A stretch of DNA of 45,561 bases from Discostella pseudostelligera. Taxonomy: Eukaryota > Bacillariophyta > Thalassiosirophyceae > Thalassiosirales > Thalassiosiraceae. Positions 10,555 to 20,335 of the stretch are shown here, one piece after another (the stretch's first letter is position 1; the number at the start of each line of letters is the position of its first letter). The translations under genes were made by a program, and so were the position numbers. The stretch covers positions 1-45,561 of the forward strand of contig JALLBK010000019.1 in assembly GCA_036940085.1 (NCBI GenBank). The letters are read 5' to 3'. Under the pieces are notes generated by a model. That model was not told the origin of the DNA, ran no database searches, and saw nothing but the letters and a program-made list of their open reading frames with translations.

Positions 10555-12159
10555 TTACTCATCATTATTCGTCAACCGCCGCGCTATATTCATCTTGGCC
10601 GACAATTGGCCTCTCCTCTTCTCCTTCTCTTCCTCCTCACGTCGTCGATCATCATCTACCTCGTCAATACTAACATGCTCCGGTTCAATCCAACCCTGTA
10701 TTGTATCAAATGCCGTAAAGCTAATACTAAATGCTATAGGTCCTTTGACCCAATTCATAGATACACCCTTGTAAAAGCCGCGTATGCCCTGTTCCTCAAA
10801 GAGATGTTTCATGGTTGCTATCATGGAGGGTGGTTGTGTCCGTGGTGGTTGGTTGTAGGGTTGCTGCTGTGGTCTAGTAGTGTGTAGATTGCTCCCAGTG
10901 CTTTCGACAATGCTCTGCCCAACAGCACGTGATTGTTGTTGTGATGATGGTGGTTGCATCTCCATGCCCACCGACACGGAAGCGGCAGTGGCATTGACAG
11001 TACTCGTGACAGTGGAAGAAGAAGCACCCACACCGGCAAAATTCACCGCCGCCGACTCCGATCCAGAAGTCGGCACAATCCCAATCGTTTGCATCCGTCG
11101 TCGTGTCACCTCAAGTGGATATGCCAACGTTTGTGCGAACAATCCTGATAATGCACCACATTGCAATCGTTCAATGGTCGTTGGTTCCCTATGGGTCATG
11201 TGCGTTATTTGACGTTTGGCTTGTTCGTTAATAGTAAAGGCAATGCCGGAGTAGGGTAGTATGCCAAGGATGGTGGGTGTGATTCCACGATATAATCCCC
11301 ATATTCCATTACGTTGGATGGTTGACGAGAGGACATATCCTATCCCATGCCTGCCCGACGATGATTGTCTTGCTGCTGTTCTTGCTGTTGTTGCTGCTAT
11401 GTTGACATCCTTGCTGGGCAACAAGATTGGTTTCTTCTTCTTTCGCAATACTGCCAACTGCGCCCGTGCCAAATCCAAAGGATACGTACATAATACCGAT
11501 ATTGTCCCGGCAATCATCCCCGATATCAAACTCTCGACGGGTGTTAATCCTGCACCCTTGCCAAATTCCAGTCGTTGTCTTCGTTGTTGTTGTTGATGTT
11601 GTTGTTGTTTGTTGTTGTTTTTACTACTTCGATGTGGCTCAGTGGCCTCGCGGGCGATGGTCCCTCGATGACTGAGTGTGGTTGTCGAATTGGTATCCGT
11701 GGAGATTGAGCTGGTCATGCTACCGTGGCCACTACTTCTGACATCATTGCCGGCATGCGGATGTTGTTGCAATCTACTATTCCTCTTCTGCTCGCCCAGA
11801 AAATGACTTTTGCAATAATCAAACACCATAAACTGTATCCCCGAATATGGAAACACTCTAATCATCGTGGCCATATTGCCCTTCCACAATGCCCCCAACC
11901 CCTCTTTTTCTATAATACTAAGTGCCACAGATGGGACATCTCGTAAACGAAAATGAGTGGAGGTGACTTGATACAGAATTTTAATACGGTCAATGGGAGC
12001 CACGACCGATTTGGCAATCATGCCCGCGAGACCGCCGGCGATCAGATTACGCATTTCTTTGGGTAGTGATTGGATGGTGGAGAGGGCAACTAGAGATGCA
12101 GCTGAGGCGGTTGGTGGTGATGGTGATGATGGGCCATGATTACTGTTGGTGGACGACAT
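10555..12159 (-). CDS. Mitochondrial carrier of the SLC25A42 (coenzyme A) type
   Basis: This single-exon protein has 534 aa. Three mitochondrial-carrier repeats are visible with their signatures PIDRIK, PLDLAR and PLEVTRRR. Around them are the segments IAGGLAGMIAKSVVAPIDRI, WKGNMATMIRVFPYSGIQF and KGVSMNWVKGPIAFSISFT. The last matches the C-terminal wording of SLC25A42 and yeast Leu5 relatives, which exchange CoA or dephospho-CoA for adenine nucleotides across the inner mitochondrial membrane. Large low-complexity inserts (Thr/Ser/Gln/Asn-rich) lie between the first and second repeats and within the third, so it exceeds the usual ~320 aa. The ATG at 12159 is chosen; an in-frame TTG lies further up. 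Close relatives such as the ADP/ATP-Mg carriers are less likely because no EF-hands are present. Confidence 0.88.
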   Translation of the reverse strand: MSSTNSNHGPSSPSPPTASAASLVALSTIQSLPKEMRNLIAGGLAGMIAKSVVAPIDRIKILYQVTSTHFRLRDVPSVALSIIEKEGLGALWKGNMATMIRVFPYSGIQFMVFDYCKSHFLGEQKRNSRLQQHPHAGNDVRSSGHGSMTSSISTDTNSTTTLSHRGTIAREATEPHRSSKNNNKQQQHQQQQRRQRLEFGKGAGLTPVESLISGMIAGTISVLCTYPLDLARAQLAVLRKKKKPILLPSKDVNIAATTARTAARQSSSGRHGIGYVLSSTIQRNGIWGLYRGITPTILGILPYSGIAFTINEQAKRQITHMTHREPTTIERLQCGALSGLFAQTLAYPLEVTRRRMQTIGIVPTSGSESAAVNFAGVGASSSTVTSTVNATAASVSVGMEMQPPSSQQQSRAVGQSIVESTGSNLHTTRPQQQPYNQPPRTQPPSMIATMKHLFEEQGIRGFYKGVSMNWVKGPIAFSISFTAFDTIQGWIEPEHVSIDEVDDDRRREEEEKEKRRGQLSAKMNIARRLTNNDE

Positions 12160-12610
12160 GATGATGTATTCAAGTGTCGCTTTCAATGTCGGCAAAGGGC
12201 AACTTGCGGCAAGCGGCGACGTCTCTCTCTGCCAACTAATGCAACGACTATATCACTATCTACAGCAAGGGCAAGAGATTCATCTCGATTGCCGAGAAGG
12301 CGAGGCAGGTTGATTGCAATGATGAAATGAATGGAGATGGAGATGATGATGCGCTCCCCGCTTTGGCTTTGTTTCTGTGTGGGTGCGGGGTGCGTTGGAT
12401 GTATTTTGGCGGGAAGGCGATAGTACTACGGCAACTCACGCACAAAAATAATGGCGGGAAAGACTCCACGTGTCAATCTTCGGATCGGCAACCTCAACAT
12501 GCATCGCGCAAAAAACAACATAAATAATACAATCAAGCCAACTCACACTCATACATCCATAGATACCGATAGCACCGATACCGACTCCCCTATCGATCGA
12601 CCATCGAACC
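12160..12610. promoter_or_regulatory. Divergent promoter of the carrier and a plastid protein
   Basis: No gene is supported. TTGGCGGGAA lies at 12406-12415 and ATGGCGGGAA at 12451-12460. The stretch 12440-12460 is identical over 21 bases to 29552-29572, upstream of the glycosyltransferase gene. A CCACGTGTC element follows near 12466. These look like shared promoter elements. Confidence 0.45.
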
Positions 12611-13174
12611 ATGAAGACCGCGGCAGTCATCATCACGGCACTCTCGGCCACCCTCTCTCAAACGCACGCCTTCATCGCGTCATGGGCGTCGGTTTCGTCT
12701 TCAAGAACAGCAACAGCAGCACCGACGTCGATGGCACCATCACAATTATTGCACCGCAGCATCAGCAGCCTGAAAATGTTCAGCGGCAACGCCCTCGATG
12801 TCGAAGAGGAAGAAGACGATGATAGAAGGGCACAAATCGAACAAATGGCCAAGGCAATGGGTATGTCCGTGGAAGAATATCAATTGGGCATGAATGCACG
12901 TGCTCGGATGGAGAGATCGATCGACGATTTACGTGTCATCGGTGGCGATGTTGCCCAGGGTGTATCCGTCGAGCGGGACGGGAATATGCCACCGAAACAT
13001 TTGGTGGTTACGGTGACGGAAGAGGGAAAGGCTATGGGAAAGGCGAAATTGGAGAAGGCGCTCGTCGATGCACTCAAGAGTGCCAGTGAGAAGAGTAAGG
13101 TGGGTAGGACTGAGGCGCAGAAGGATATGATGAAGTATATTTCGGATAGTATGAAGAAGATGGGGGCCATGTAA
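12611..13174 (+). CDS. Plastid-targeted hypothetical protein, weakly YbaB-like
   Basis: This is a 187-residue single exon. The N-terminus has a hydrophobic signal sequence ending SQTHA, followed directly by FIASW. An A|F junction then a Ser/Thr/Arg-rich stretch is the bipartite plastid presequence of diatoms. The mature part opens with an acidic cluster (DVEEEEDDDRR), a helix (EQMAKAMGMSVEEYQ), a short strand pair around HLVVTVTEEG, and a long Lys-rich helix (LEKALVDALKSASEKSK). The strand-then-helix order and wording recall YbaB/EbfC nucleoid-associated proteins, but identity is too low to claim it. A stromal location is inferred. Confidence 0.65.
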   Translation: MKTAAVIITALSATLSQTHAFIASWASVSSSRTATAAPTSMAPSQLLHRSISSLKMFSGNALDVEEEEDDDRRAQIEQMAKAMGMSVEEYQLGMNARARMERSIDDLRVIGGDVAQGVSVERDGNMPPKHLVVTVTEEGKAMGKAKLEKALVDALKSASEKSKVGRTEAQKDMMKYISDSMKKMGAM

Positions 13175-13945
13175 ACAAACAACATTCTCCGGTAAAATAT
13201 CTTGATAAAATGACTCGGTATGAGTAGAGGTGGTGGTCGGTGGTGTCGCTGTTGTTGGCATGAAGCAAACCCAATTGTTGTCGAACCCATCTCATCATCT
13301 TTTCGGGTCGTTCGAATGATTTGGTTTCCTCGAATCCACTAGGTATGGGGATGAAAAGTGTTAATTAAGACGATATTGCTACGTGTCCAACTTGTCACGG
13401 AACTCAAATAAGAAATAACCAAGGTTCGTCATCGCCTATAAAATCGAACCAGTTATCCGCTACAGTGATCGCACCGATAAAAAGATTGCCTGGCAGTTAT
13501 TCGTCGACTGATAGATCAGGTATAGCTACGGAGAAATAATATGCTACTGCACATCCATCCGATGTGATAAGTATGAGTGGATGACTACCCCACGGTATGA
13601 ATTTCAAAAAACCTTCGTATCCAATGGCGATTACATACTGTTTAGTCGGCATTGAAAAACCATGGTGAGCGAATCTGATTACTTGATATTGCCCGCTTCA
13701 ATCGATCCCCGATCACCGGTCCTTTGCGCTTAGAACAAAGAATCACACACCACCCAGTGCGATTAATGTAACTCGTTAATGCTTGCAATTTGATGTGCAC
13801 ACATAACATTCGACGAAGAAGATATCGTAGCCATCTCCCTTCTCCGCACACCGAACCCCTACCCTACCCTACCCTAACATACTTTCGAATTGCACACCAT
13901 TATTCCCCCCACCTAATAACCCGAATATATAATAATATATCATCC
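13175..13945. other. Convergent intergenic region
   Basis: No gene is supported over 771 bases between two converging genes; it should hold both 3' UTRs. A short run of four CCCTA units ending in CCCTAAC lies at about 13857-13877. It resembles a diverged telomere-type repeat but is too short to mean a telomere. An AT-rich patch with AATATATAATAATATATC lies near 13923-13940, just before the stop of the minus-strand gene. Confidence 0.3.
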
Positions 13946-14278
13946 TTACTTGGCAGCATAAAGAGCAATCAGCCCGGCAATGAACGGCAACGAAATGCCC
14001 ACCAACCCGGCAATAGCAATGGGAATTTTCTCCTGATCGGTCATCTTATCAGTATTCGTTCGGAAGTAATCATCCGGTTCATTCTCTCGAGTTAGCTTCT
14101 TCTGATCGGGATCGGGTGCACCAAAGCCCATGAGTAATGGAGCGGCCGCCGACGGTGACGTCATCGTCGACGAAGAGGCAGTGATAATGGTGGTACGAGG
14201 TGCGGATGATCGCACTATGCTGGGCGAGAATGCCGTGGCCATGGAGATGATGGCGAAGAGGATGAAAAGAGATCGCAT
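13946..14278 (-). CDS. Small plastid-targeted protein with one C-terminal membrane helix
   Basis: The product is 110 aa, reading from the ATG at 14278. The longer upstream frame is rejected because the signal peptide starts here. MRSLFILFAIISMATAF is a signal peptide with the plastid ATA|F junction, and a Ser/Thr-rich transit-like region follows. The mature part is about 60 residues: a hydrophilic stretch (GAPDPDQKKLTRENEPDDYF, then DKMTDQEK) and one helix IAIAGLVGISLPFIAGLIAL ending YAAK. Size and layout suit a one-helix thylakoid subunit, like the small subunits of the photosystems or cytochrome b6f. I do not recognise which, if any. A TCCCGCCAT element at 14430-14438 lies about 150 nt upstream. 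Confidence 0.65.
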   Translation of the reverse strand: MRSLFILFAIISMATAFSPSIVRSSAPRTTIITASSSTMTSPSAAAPLLMGFGAPDPDQKKLTRENEPDDYFRTNTDKMTDQEKIPIAIAGLVGISLPFIAGLIALYAAK

Positions 14279-14823
14279 TGTTAGGTAATTGATTGACCAG
14301 ATCGAGAGAGTGGAATTGATGTTATTGCTTTGATTGAATGATCGGCTTCTCGCTGGTAGGTTGTTGTTGTCGGTGCAGCATGCAGTCCAAGTGGAGTTGC
14401 TTGCTGTTGCTGAGTGCAGAGAATGAAGCTCCCGCCATTTTTGATTCATTACTGACGTCACCCTTCTGTGAGACAGCTGTGTCACCGTCGACGGACAGAC
14501 GATGTTTTGTGAGGACTTCGACGCGCCAAAATCAAAGCCATCGTGGCATGCAGCTGATGGTGCGTGAGATTGGTAGTAGTACTACTCAAAGTCAGCATAA
14601 ATCTAGAGATAAAGTCAGCCTCTACTCCATCCAACACCAGTCGTAGCCATTGTCGTGATTGATGAAACAATAGCGTCGTGCATCTGTTTTGCCACATTGC
14701 CGTCGAAAGAGATGAAGTATGAAGTATCACCGACGATGTCTTCCATCGAGGAAGTCGAATGTGATGCCGATGGTATCATTGCGTTTAATAGCTAGGAGGT
14801 TAATTAAATTATTACTCGCCGCA
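14279..14823. promoter_or_regulatory. Intergenic region upstream of the one-helix plastid protein
   Basis: No gene is supported. It holds the TCCCGCCAT element at 14430-14438 and the 3' flank of the J-protein gene. Nothing else recognisable was found. Confidence 0.3.
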
Positions 14824-17031
14824 TTACATCTGATTACATTCCACCTTGTGATCCTCCTCCTCACCTCCTGCCCCACCATGATTGTTATATCCATATCCTC
14901 TACTTCCATCGGAACCAGATGAAAAATGAAAGCCCCCAGTACCACCAAACGGTGACGATGATCGTCCAGCACCGGTGAATGCTCGTCGGAAGAAGTCGCT
15001 CACATCTTGATGATGATGATGCATGCCATGATGACCACCACCATCCTCCTCATCGTCATGACGAAGATGCTCATCGTGATCCGTATGATCATCATAAGTT
15101 GTCGTGGATTGTCCAAAGTCCGATGCTGATGCCATGGACAGATAGTGCACTGTGTCATTCATTCCTCCGCTTTCCACATCATCGTCAACAGTGGTCGTGG
15201 TGGTTGTTGCATCGCCATCAACTCTACTACTAGAATGCACAATTCCAACGGTTGGATCATCACTCCGTCCCTCCAACTTGCTCAATAATCGTGCTAGCTC
15301 CACCCTTTCTTCAGGACTTAAATTAGCTGCATTCACTTTCCTCGTTGAAGCCGAAGTCGAAGCTGCCGCCGACGAAGAAGATGACGATCCGAACGGCATT
15401 TCAACAACGTATTGAATGTACAAGTCTCCATACTGCTCATGATGATGTGAACCTCGGATGGGCATACCATATCCCTTGAGAACGTGCACATCCCCCGTTT
15501 GCAGTATGGATGGTGGTAGATCGTACGATACGATTGTGGTTTTGGTAGCTTGTTCCGGTAGTTGTTGTTGTTTCGTGATGACATCAGTGTCATTAGGTGT
15601 GGTATCAGCATCAGCGTTTATAAAACCATCCTCATTCATTTCCTCCACCGGCAAAGAAGGGACATCCACCACCTCTCTCTTCTGCACCACCTTTCTAACA
15701 ACTGGACTACCAATCACAATACTCCTACCATCCAAACAAGTCATCGTTCGTCTATATCCCACAATGGCCTCACTCAAACTAATTCTCACTTCCATTGCCA
15801 AATCATGTCCTCGTCGTGTATAGATCGGATGACGACGTTCTCTAATTAAAAATATCACATCGGCAGGAGGCGAGTCCGATACCGAATCGACCACTCCAGA
15901 AAGTCGTACCGATTGTCCATTACCAATACCCCGTGGCAATGCCACCTCCAACTCTTTACGATAGGGAAAGTACGGTTTAAGGGGATTAGGCTGTTGAATT
16001 GCCACATGTTTCGTTGTGCCATTGTATAATTCCTCAAGGGATACCTCGAGTTGATAGCGTAAATCTCGATTCCGTGGCGATGGTTGTGGTTGTGCCCATC
16101 GAAATGCACTATTTGTCGTAGAAGAAGTGGATTGTTGCTGACCAAAGAATTCACGAAAGAGATCATTCCCAAAGAAGGATGTTCCGGCAGCAGTACCAAA
16201 TCTAAAATCCATGCCACTACTACTTCCACCGCCACCAGAAGCAGAAGCAGAAGCAATTCCCTTCTCCAGTCCCTCCTTGCCATAGCGATCATACACTGCC
16301 CGTTTCTTTTCACAACTTAATACCTCATATGCTTCACTGACTTTATCAAATGCCGTCCGTATTCCACCAGGCAATTTATCTGGATGGGTTAATACACATC
16401 GACGTCGGTAGGCTTTTTGGATTTCAATTTGAGAGGCGGCTTTATTGGTGATGCCGAGGACGTCGTAGTGACAGGAATGGGATAGGATGGATTGAACGGC
16501 GGGTGGAAGTTGTTGTTGTTGTTGCTGCTGTGATGACGATGATGACGAGGAGGAGGATGTAGTATCGTCATTTTGATGGGCGCTCTTGGCATTAGTATTG
16601 TTAGACGAATGGAACTGTGGTGGTTTTGTCGGGTTGTTGCTATCAGTGTCATTACTGCTGTTGATGTCTGCATCCGCGTGTTGTTTTTGTGATGCCGATG
16701 TTGTTGCTGACGATGATGACGATGACGACTCCGCCTGAGTATGCTGCTGCCTTAATTTCGATGCCTTCTTCTTTTTGCGCTTCTTCTTCGAATCGACAGA
16801 AGATGCAGCTGCAGCACCAGCTGCAGCATGAGAGGTTGGCGGCGAATACCCTCCCCGTGGAATTCGATCGAGCAGAAATCGATGCAAGCCATGACGCGGG
16901 GGCACGACATCAGCCACTGAAGCCTGCGATAAATACTGCGTTGCTGCATTAGTATTGCTGGCGGTGCATGATGATAATGATGCCGCGCATGCAGATGCAG
17001 CGACCATGGTCGTTGTTGTTTTGGATTTCAT
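14824..17031 (-). CDS. J-domain co-chaperone without zinc finger, ending in a CaaX-like box
   Basis: This single exon encodes 735 aa. Residues 1 to about 190 are low-complexity, with a Lys-rich patch (KKKRKKKK), poly-Ser and poly-Gln. The J-domain (~192-255) contains YDVLGI, the HPD motif at 216-218, and a YDRYG end. A short Gly/Phe-type linker follows (DFRFG, LFREFFG), then two C-terminal substrate-binding domains (RYQLEVSLEELYNG and LAMEVRISLSEAIVG). The CxxCxGxG zinc repeats of type I proteins are absent, so this is type II (DNAJB/Sis1-like). It stimulates Hsp70 ATPase and delivers substrates. The last four residues are CNQM, which could be a farnesylation CaaX box as in type I Ydj1/DNAJA. 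The N-terminus is only weakly signal-like, so location is open (cytosol or ER). Confidence 0.88.
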   Translation of the reverse strand: MKSKTTTTMVAASACAASLSSCTASNTNAATQYLSQASVADVVPPRHGLHRFLLDRIPRGGYSPPTSHAAAGAAAASSVDSKKKRKKKKASKLRQQHTQAESSSSSSSATTSASQKQHADADINSSNDTDSNNPTKPPQFHSSNNTNAKSAHQNDDTTSSSSSSSSSQQQQQQQLPPAVQSILSHSCHYDVLGITNKAASQIEIQKAYRRRCVLTHPDKLPGGIRTAFDKVSEAYEVLSCEKKRAVYDRYGKEGLEKGIASASASGGGGSSSGMDFRFGTAAGTSFFGNDLFREFFGQQQSTSSTTNSAFRWAQPQPSPRNRDLRYQLEVSLEELYNGTTKHVAIQQPNPLKPYFPYRKELEVALPRGIGNGQSVRLSGVVDSVSDSPPADVIFLIRERRHPIYTRRGHDLAMEVRISLSEAIVGYRRTMTCLDGRSIVIGSPVVRKVVQKREVVDVPSLPVEEMNEDGFINADADTTPNDTDVITKQQQLPEQATKTTIVSYDLPPSILQTGDVHVLKGYGMPIRGSHHHEQYGDLYIQYVVEMPFGSSSSSSAAASTSASTRKVNAANLSPEERVELARLLSKLEGRSDDPTVGIVHSSSRVDGDATTTTTTVDDDVESGGMNDTVHYLSMASASDFGQSTTTYDDHTDHDEHLRHDDEEDGGGHHGMHHHHQDVSDFFRRAFTGAGRSSSPFGGTGGFHFSSGSDGSRGYGYNNHGGAGGEEEDHKVECNQM

Positions 17032-17588
17032 CGTTGGAGGTCGAAGTCGTCGTCGGTGCTCACTGCGCGATTATTGTCAATGGTTGTCAATGGTGCCGGG
17101 CGTTGGATCATCTCCGTCATCGCCGTCATGGATAGGGATGAAAGCGGCCGCCATCGTCCAGGTATCATAGGCGGCGGCGGCTGACCGACTCTGTGCATGA
17201 TATGCATGCAGTGGTGACGTGGCGATTTGCAGTTCCCGCCAAACCGAAGGAGTGCGCCATTCGCGCCATTTTATGTCGAAAAACCTGTCCATCGTCCGAT
17301 TTCAAATTCAATGGCGGAGATTCACCCATACTCTGAATCTCAATCACACGATTATCCACGTGGGAATTCGTTGCTCGAGACACTTGCGTCAGATGTGACG
17401 AACGGCAACACCATCTATCTCTCGCTCCATGCTTGCTTGGGTGCATGCATCGCATCTTCGACCATGGCCATGCCGAACACTCCATAGCATCCACCACATA
17501 AACATCCCCACTACACTGTCGTCGCCCTTCCACTGCCACTAACGTTGCCCATACTCACACTTCTACTCATATTTCATCAACGACAAAA
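17032..17588. promoter_or_regulatory. Divergent promoter of the J-protein and a plastid protein
   Basis: No gene is supported. TTCCCGCCAA is at 17233-17242, followed by GTGCGCCATTCGCGCCATT near 17252-17270 and a CCACGTGGG box near 17356. A run of GGCGGCGGCGG lies near 17170. These match the E2F-like and G-box elements of neighbouring promoters. Confidence 0.4.
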
Positions 17589-18680
17589 ATGAAATCTCTC
17601 CTTAGCATGGTCGCAATGGCGACAACGGTGGCGGTGTCAGTCTTGCCAGTCAACATCCTGGCATTCCCCGCGACGACGACGACTACGGCGTTGCATTCCA
17701 GAAGAATACGGCGGGCGCCGAATCTCTCATCATCCTCATCATCATTGCCATCGTCATCTTCACCATCGTCTTCACTATTCATCACAGACATTCCAGTATC
17801 ATTATTAGAATCGACCATGGAAGAAACATTGGAACGAACCTCCTCTCCCTCACCCGACAACAACAATAACTCGAATTCTAATGCAAAGAATCTATCCCCC
17901 TTTCTTCAAGGAATGGTCGACGAACAACGACAATTACAAATGAATGTCGGAAAGGCAATGGATACATTGAGGAAAGATTATCCATATTTTCTGAAGCGAA
18001 GTCCTGGTGAGTAAATAATGTTGAAGTTGTTATTACTTGTCGTTACTATTGTTGTTGCTGCGACAAAGAGAGCCGATGATGCATTTTTTTAATTGCGATG
18101 ACTGACCGACCCTCTCACACATCATTGTCATCACTACTTTTTTACTTACCTCCGTCACACAGATTACTCCATCTATCATGATTCCATCACCCTCTCCTCC
18201 TCCGATGGTCAAATCCAATTATCCAAACTATCCTCCTACCGCAAGGCATTTGGAATAATACGAACCATGTCCTCCCTACTCTACGACACTGATCGATCCG
18301 TCATACAAAGTCGTATGATTTACGATGCCACCCGATCTCAAATTCGTGTTAGTTACAATGCTCGACTTGTACCGAAATTGGGGATGGTAGCGTCACTTGG
18401 TCTGGGCTTTGTCGGGAGTGTCCATCGAACAGTCCATGTGGATGGAATATCCGTCTATTCCTTGGATTTATCCTCGACATATACTGAAGATGAACATGGC
18501 AATTTGAGTAAGAATGATGGTGCCGGAAAGATTTTGGAACATCGTATTGAGAAATTATTGGTGAATGGTGCACCGTTGCAACCGCCGTATTTTAATTCGT
18601 TTGGGTTTGAGATGCTGTCGGGACAGCATGCCGGCGGTAGTTTGGCAGGTGCTGGCGCTTGGAGTTTTGAGCAATTGTAG
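17589..18680 (+). CDS. Plastid-targeted DUF2358-like protein (2 exons)
   Basis: Exons are 17589-18006 and 18163-18680, with a 156-nt GT-AG phase 1 intron; the product is 311 aa. The N-terminus has a signal peptide ending VNILA|FPATT, the plastid junction, then a long Ser-rich transit region. The mature part has LRKDYPYFLKRSPDYSIYHD, rebuilt across the intron, then SSYRKAFGIIRTM, IRVSYNARLVP and VDGISVYSLD. This order matches DUF2358 proteins of cyanobacteria and plastids, which have an NTF2-like fold and unknown function. The tail (APLQPPYFNSFGFEM) is less conserved. A stromal location is likely. The call as DUF2358 is from remembered wording, not a search. Confidence 0.7.
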
Positions 18681-19192
18681 ATAGGAATGATCATGTCTAG
18701 ATTGTATGTGTGCATGAGAATGAATGTGGCAGATGACCTGCCGGTTGATCGAATCGTCGTTTCTTCGGGTTGGATTATTTAGGTGCAGCTACTAGAGTTG
18801 CATAACGATTTTCAATACTATTGCTTTTTCAACATGAGCACTGTCTGCAACCGAGTGAATATTCTCGACTCTTGAGAGATATCGTACTCCTCTACTCTCC
18901 TCTACCTCTACCATATGAATTTGATTTGACGTGCATCATGATGTTGTTGTGGTCGAGAGCGCCGCCAGCCGCCGCATCAACGTAGTGCGTCCACATCTGA
19001 ATTCCACGTGGCAGAGGTGCACATGACACGTGGCAGTGATATTTCTTGGCGCCTTTTAGCGGTCATTGTGTTGGCGATCGCACCAGAGAAGGCTGCCGAA
19101 GGTTGTCGGCGCGCCCCCCTTTTCTCCCCTCCAACCACATCTCCCCGCCCTACCCCAGTTCCAAAAATCCAACACCGTCGACCTACGATACC
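18681..19192. promoter_or_regulatory. Intergenic region with paired G-boxes ahead of the proteasome gene
   Basis: No gene is supported. CACGTGGCAG occurs twice in the same orientation at 19005-19014 and 19027-19036, 22 bases apart, followed by TTCTTGGCGCC near 19043-19053. The proteasome start codon lies about 150 nt further on. This is the strongest G-box cluster in the window. Confidence 0.45.
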
Positions 19193-20038
19193 ATGGCGTC
19201 CCTCCTCTCTGCTACCGCCGCCGTCCAAAGCCGCAATGGCCAAGCTTGCCTCCCCATCCACACCTCTGAAGGCGGGGGCAGCATTCCTGTAACCTTTGAT
19301 GGTCAACATCTCTCCATCTCATCTCAACAGCCGCACGCCGACGGCATCATCGACGGCAGCGGCATCGATCACGGCATCACCAAAGCACCCTACGAACGTC
19401 GTTTCTCTCCCTACGAATTCAACGGTGGTACCACTCTTGCCATCTCTGGTCCTGACTATGCCGTTGTAGCCGCTGATACTCGTCTTTCTTCTGGATATTC
19501 CATTCTTAGTCGCAATGTCTCCAAACTCCACCCACTCACCGAGCAGTGTGTACTGGGCAGCGCGGGCTGTAAAACCGATGTCGATCAACTCCGTTCAGTA
19601 CTCGATATTAAAATGAAAGTCTACGCTCATAATCATCGCAAACCCATGGCCACACCCTCGGTAGCACAAATGCTAGGGAATACACTCTACATGAAACGTT
19701 TTTTCCCGTACTATGCCTTCAATGTACTCGCTGGTATTGATTCCGAGGGTAAAGGAGCAGTCTACAGTTATGATGCCATTGGATCATTTGAACGTACTCC
19801 CTTCTCAGCAAGTGGATCTGGACAAGCTTTTCTAATTCCATTAATGGATAATGTCATTTCGCATAATAATCGATTGGATGCTAAGCGTGATTTACCAGTC
19901 GAAGAGGTGGTGGAAATTGTCAAGGATGCGTTCTTGACTGCGGGGGAAAGAGATATTTATACCGGAGATGCAGTGGAGATTATGATTATTACGAAGAAGG
20001 GGATTGAGAAGACGGTGTTTCAGCTCAAGGCGGATTAA
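19193..20038 (+). CDS. 20S proteasome subunit beta type-1 (beta6)
   Basis: This single exon encodes 281 aa. After about 70 poorly conserved residues the protein matches eukaryotic PSMB1: [58 protein letters not shown] and the C-terminal [14 protein letters not shown]. The first residue of the mature chain is not threonine, as expected for this non-catalytic beta subunit of the 20S core. It is a structural part of the beta ring in the cytosol and nucleus. The ATG at 19193 (ACCATGGCG context) is chosen over an in-frame upstream frame that gives no conserved sequence. Confidence 0.93.
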   Translation: MASLLSATAAVQSRNGQACLPIHTSEGGGSIPVTFDGQHLSISSQQPHADGIIDGSGIDHGITKAPYERRFSPYEFNGGTTLAISGPDYAVVAADTRLSSGYSILSRNVSKLHPLTEQCVLGSAGCKTDVDQLRSVLDIKMKVYAHNHRKPMATPSVAQMLGNTLYMKRFFPYYAFNVLAGIDSEGKGAVYSYDAIGSFERTPFSASGSGQAFLIPLMDNVISHNNRLDAKRDLPVEEVVEIVKDAFLTAGERDIYTGDAVEIMIITKKGIEKTVFQLKAD

Positions 20039-20335
20039 GAAGGAGAGAGAGGGTATTGCAATATTTCACATGTCATCATGGAGGGAATTCATTGAGGTTG
20101 CTGTCGAGTATGACTTGGGGGAGCAATCCTTATTTTGGTGTAGCCGTCACTCTTCGATACATCTTACACTAGTAGATATCAAGTCAGGTCAAAGCATATC
20201 ATCTACTTTCTCTCATGAGTTCTTATTTCTCTATTGGTGGTCTTGGATATTCGAAAGCAGGCGTGCCACCGATAAGAACATCATGATGGGGATCATCCTA
20301 ACCTAACGCAAACGCTACTACTCAAAGCATTTCTC
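20039..20335. other. Convergent intergenic region
   Basis: 297 bases between the stops of the proteasome gene and the MscS gene. Nothing beyond probable 3' UTRs is visible. Confidence 0.3.

Noticed and set aside
13404..13450. tRNA B-box-like GGTTCGATT on the minus strand
   Set aside because: No matching A box or cloverleaf could be built around it. No tRNA or rRNA was found in the window.
13857..13877. CCCTA repeats as an internal telomere
   Set aside because: Only four units, and CCCTA rather than CCCTAA throughout. Too short to interpret.
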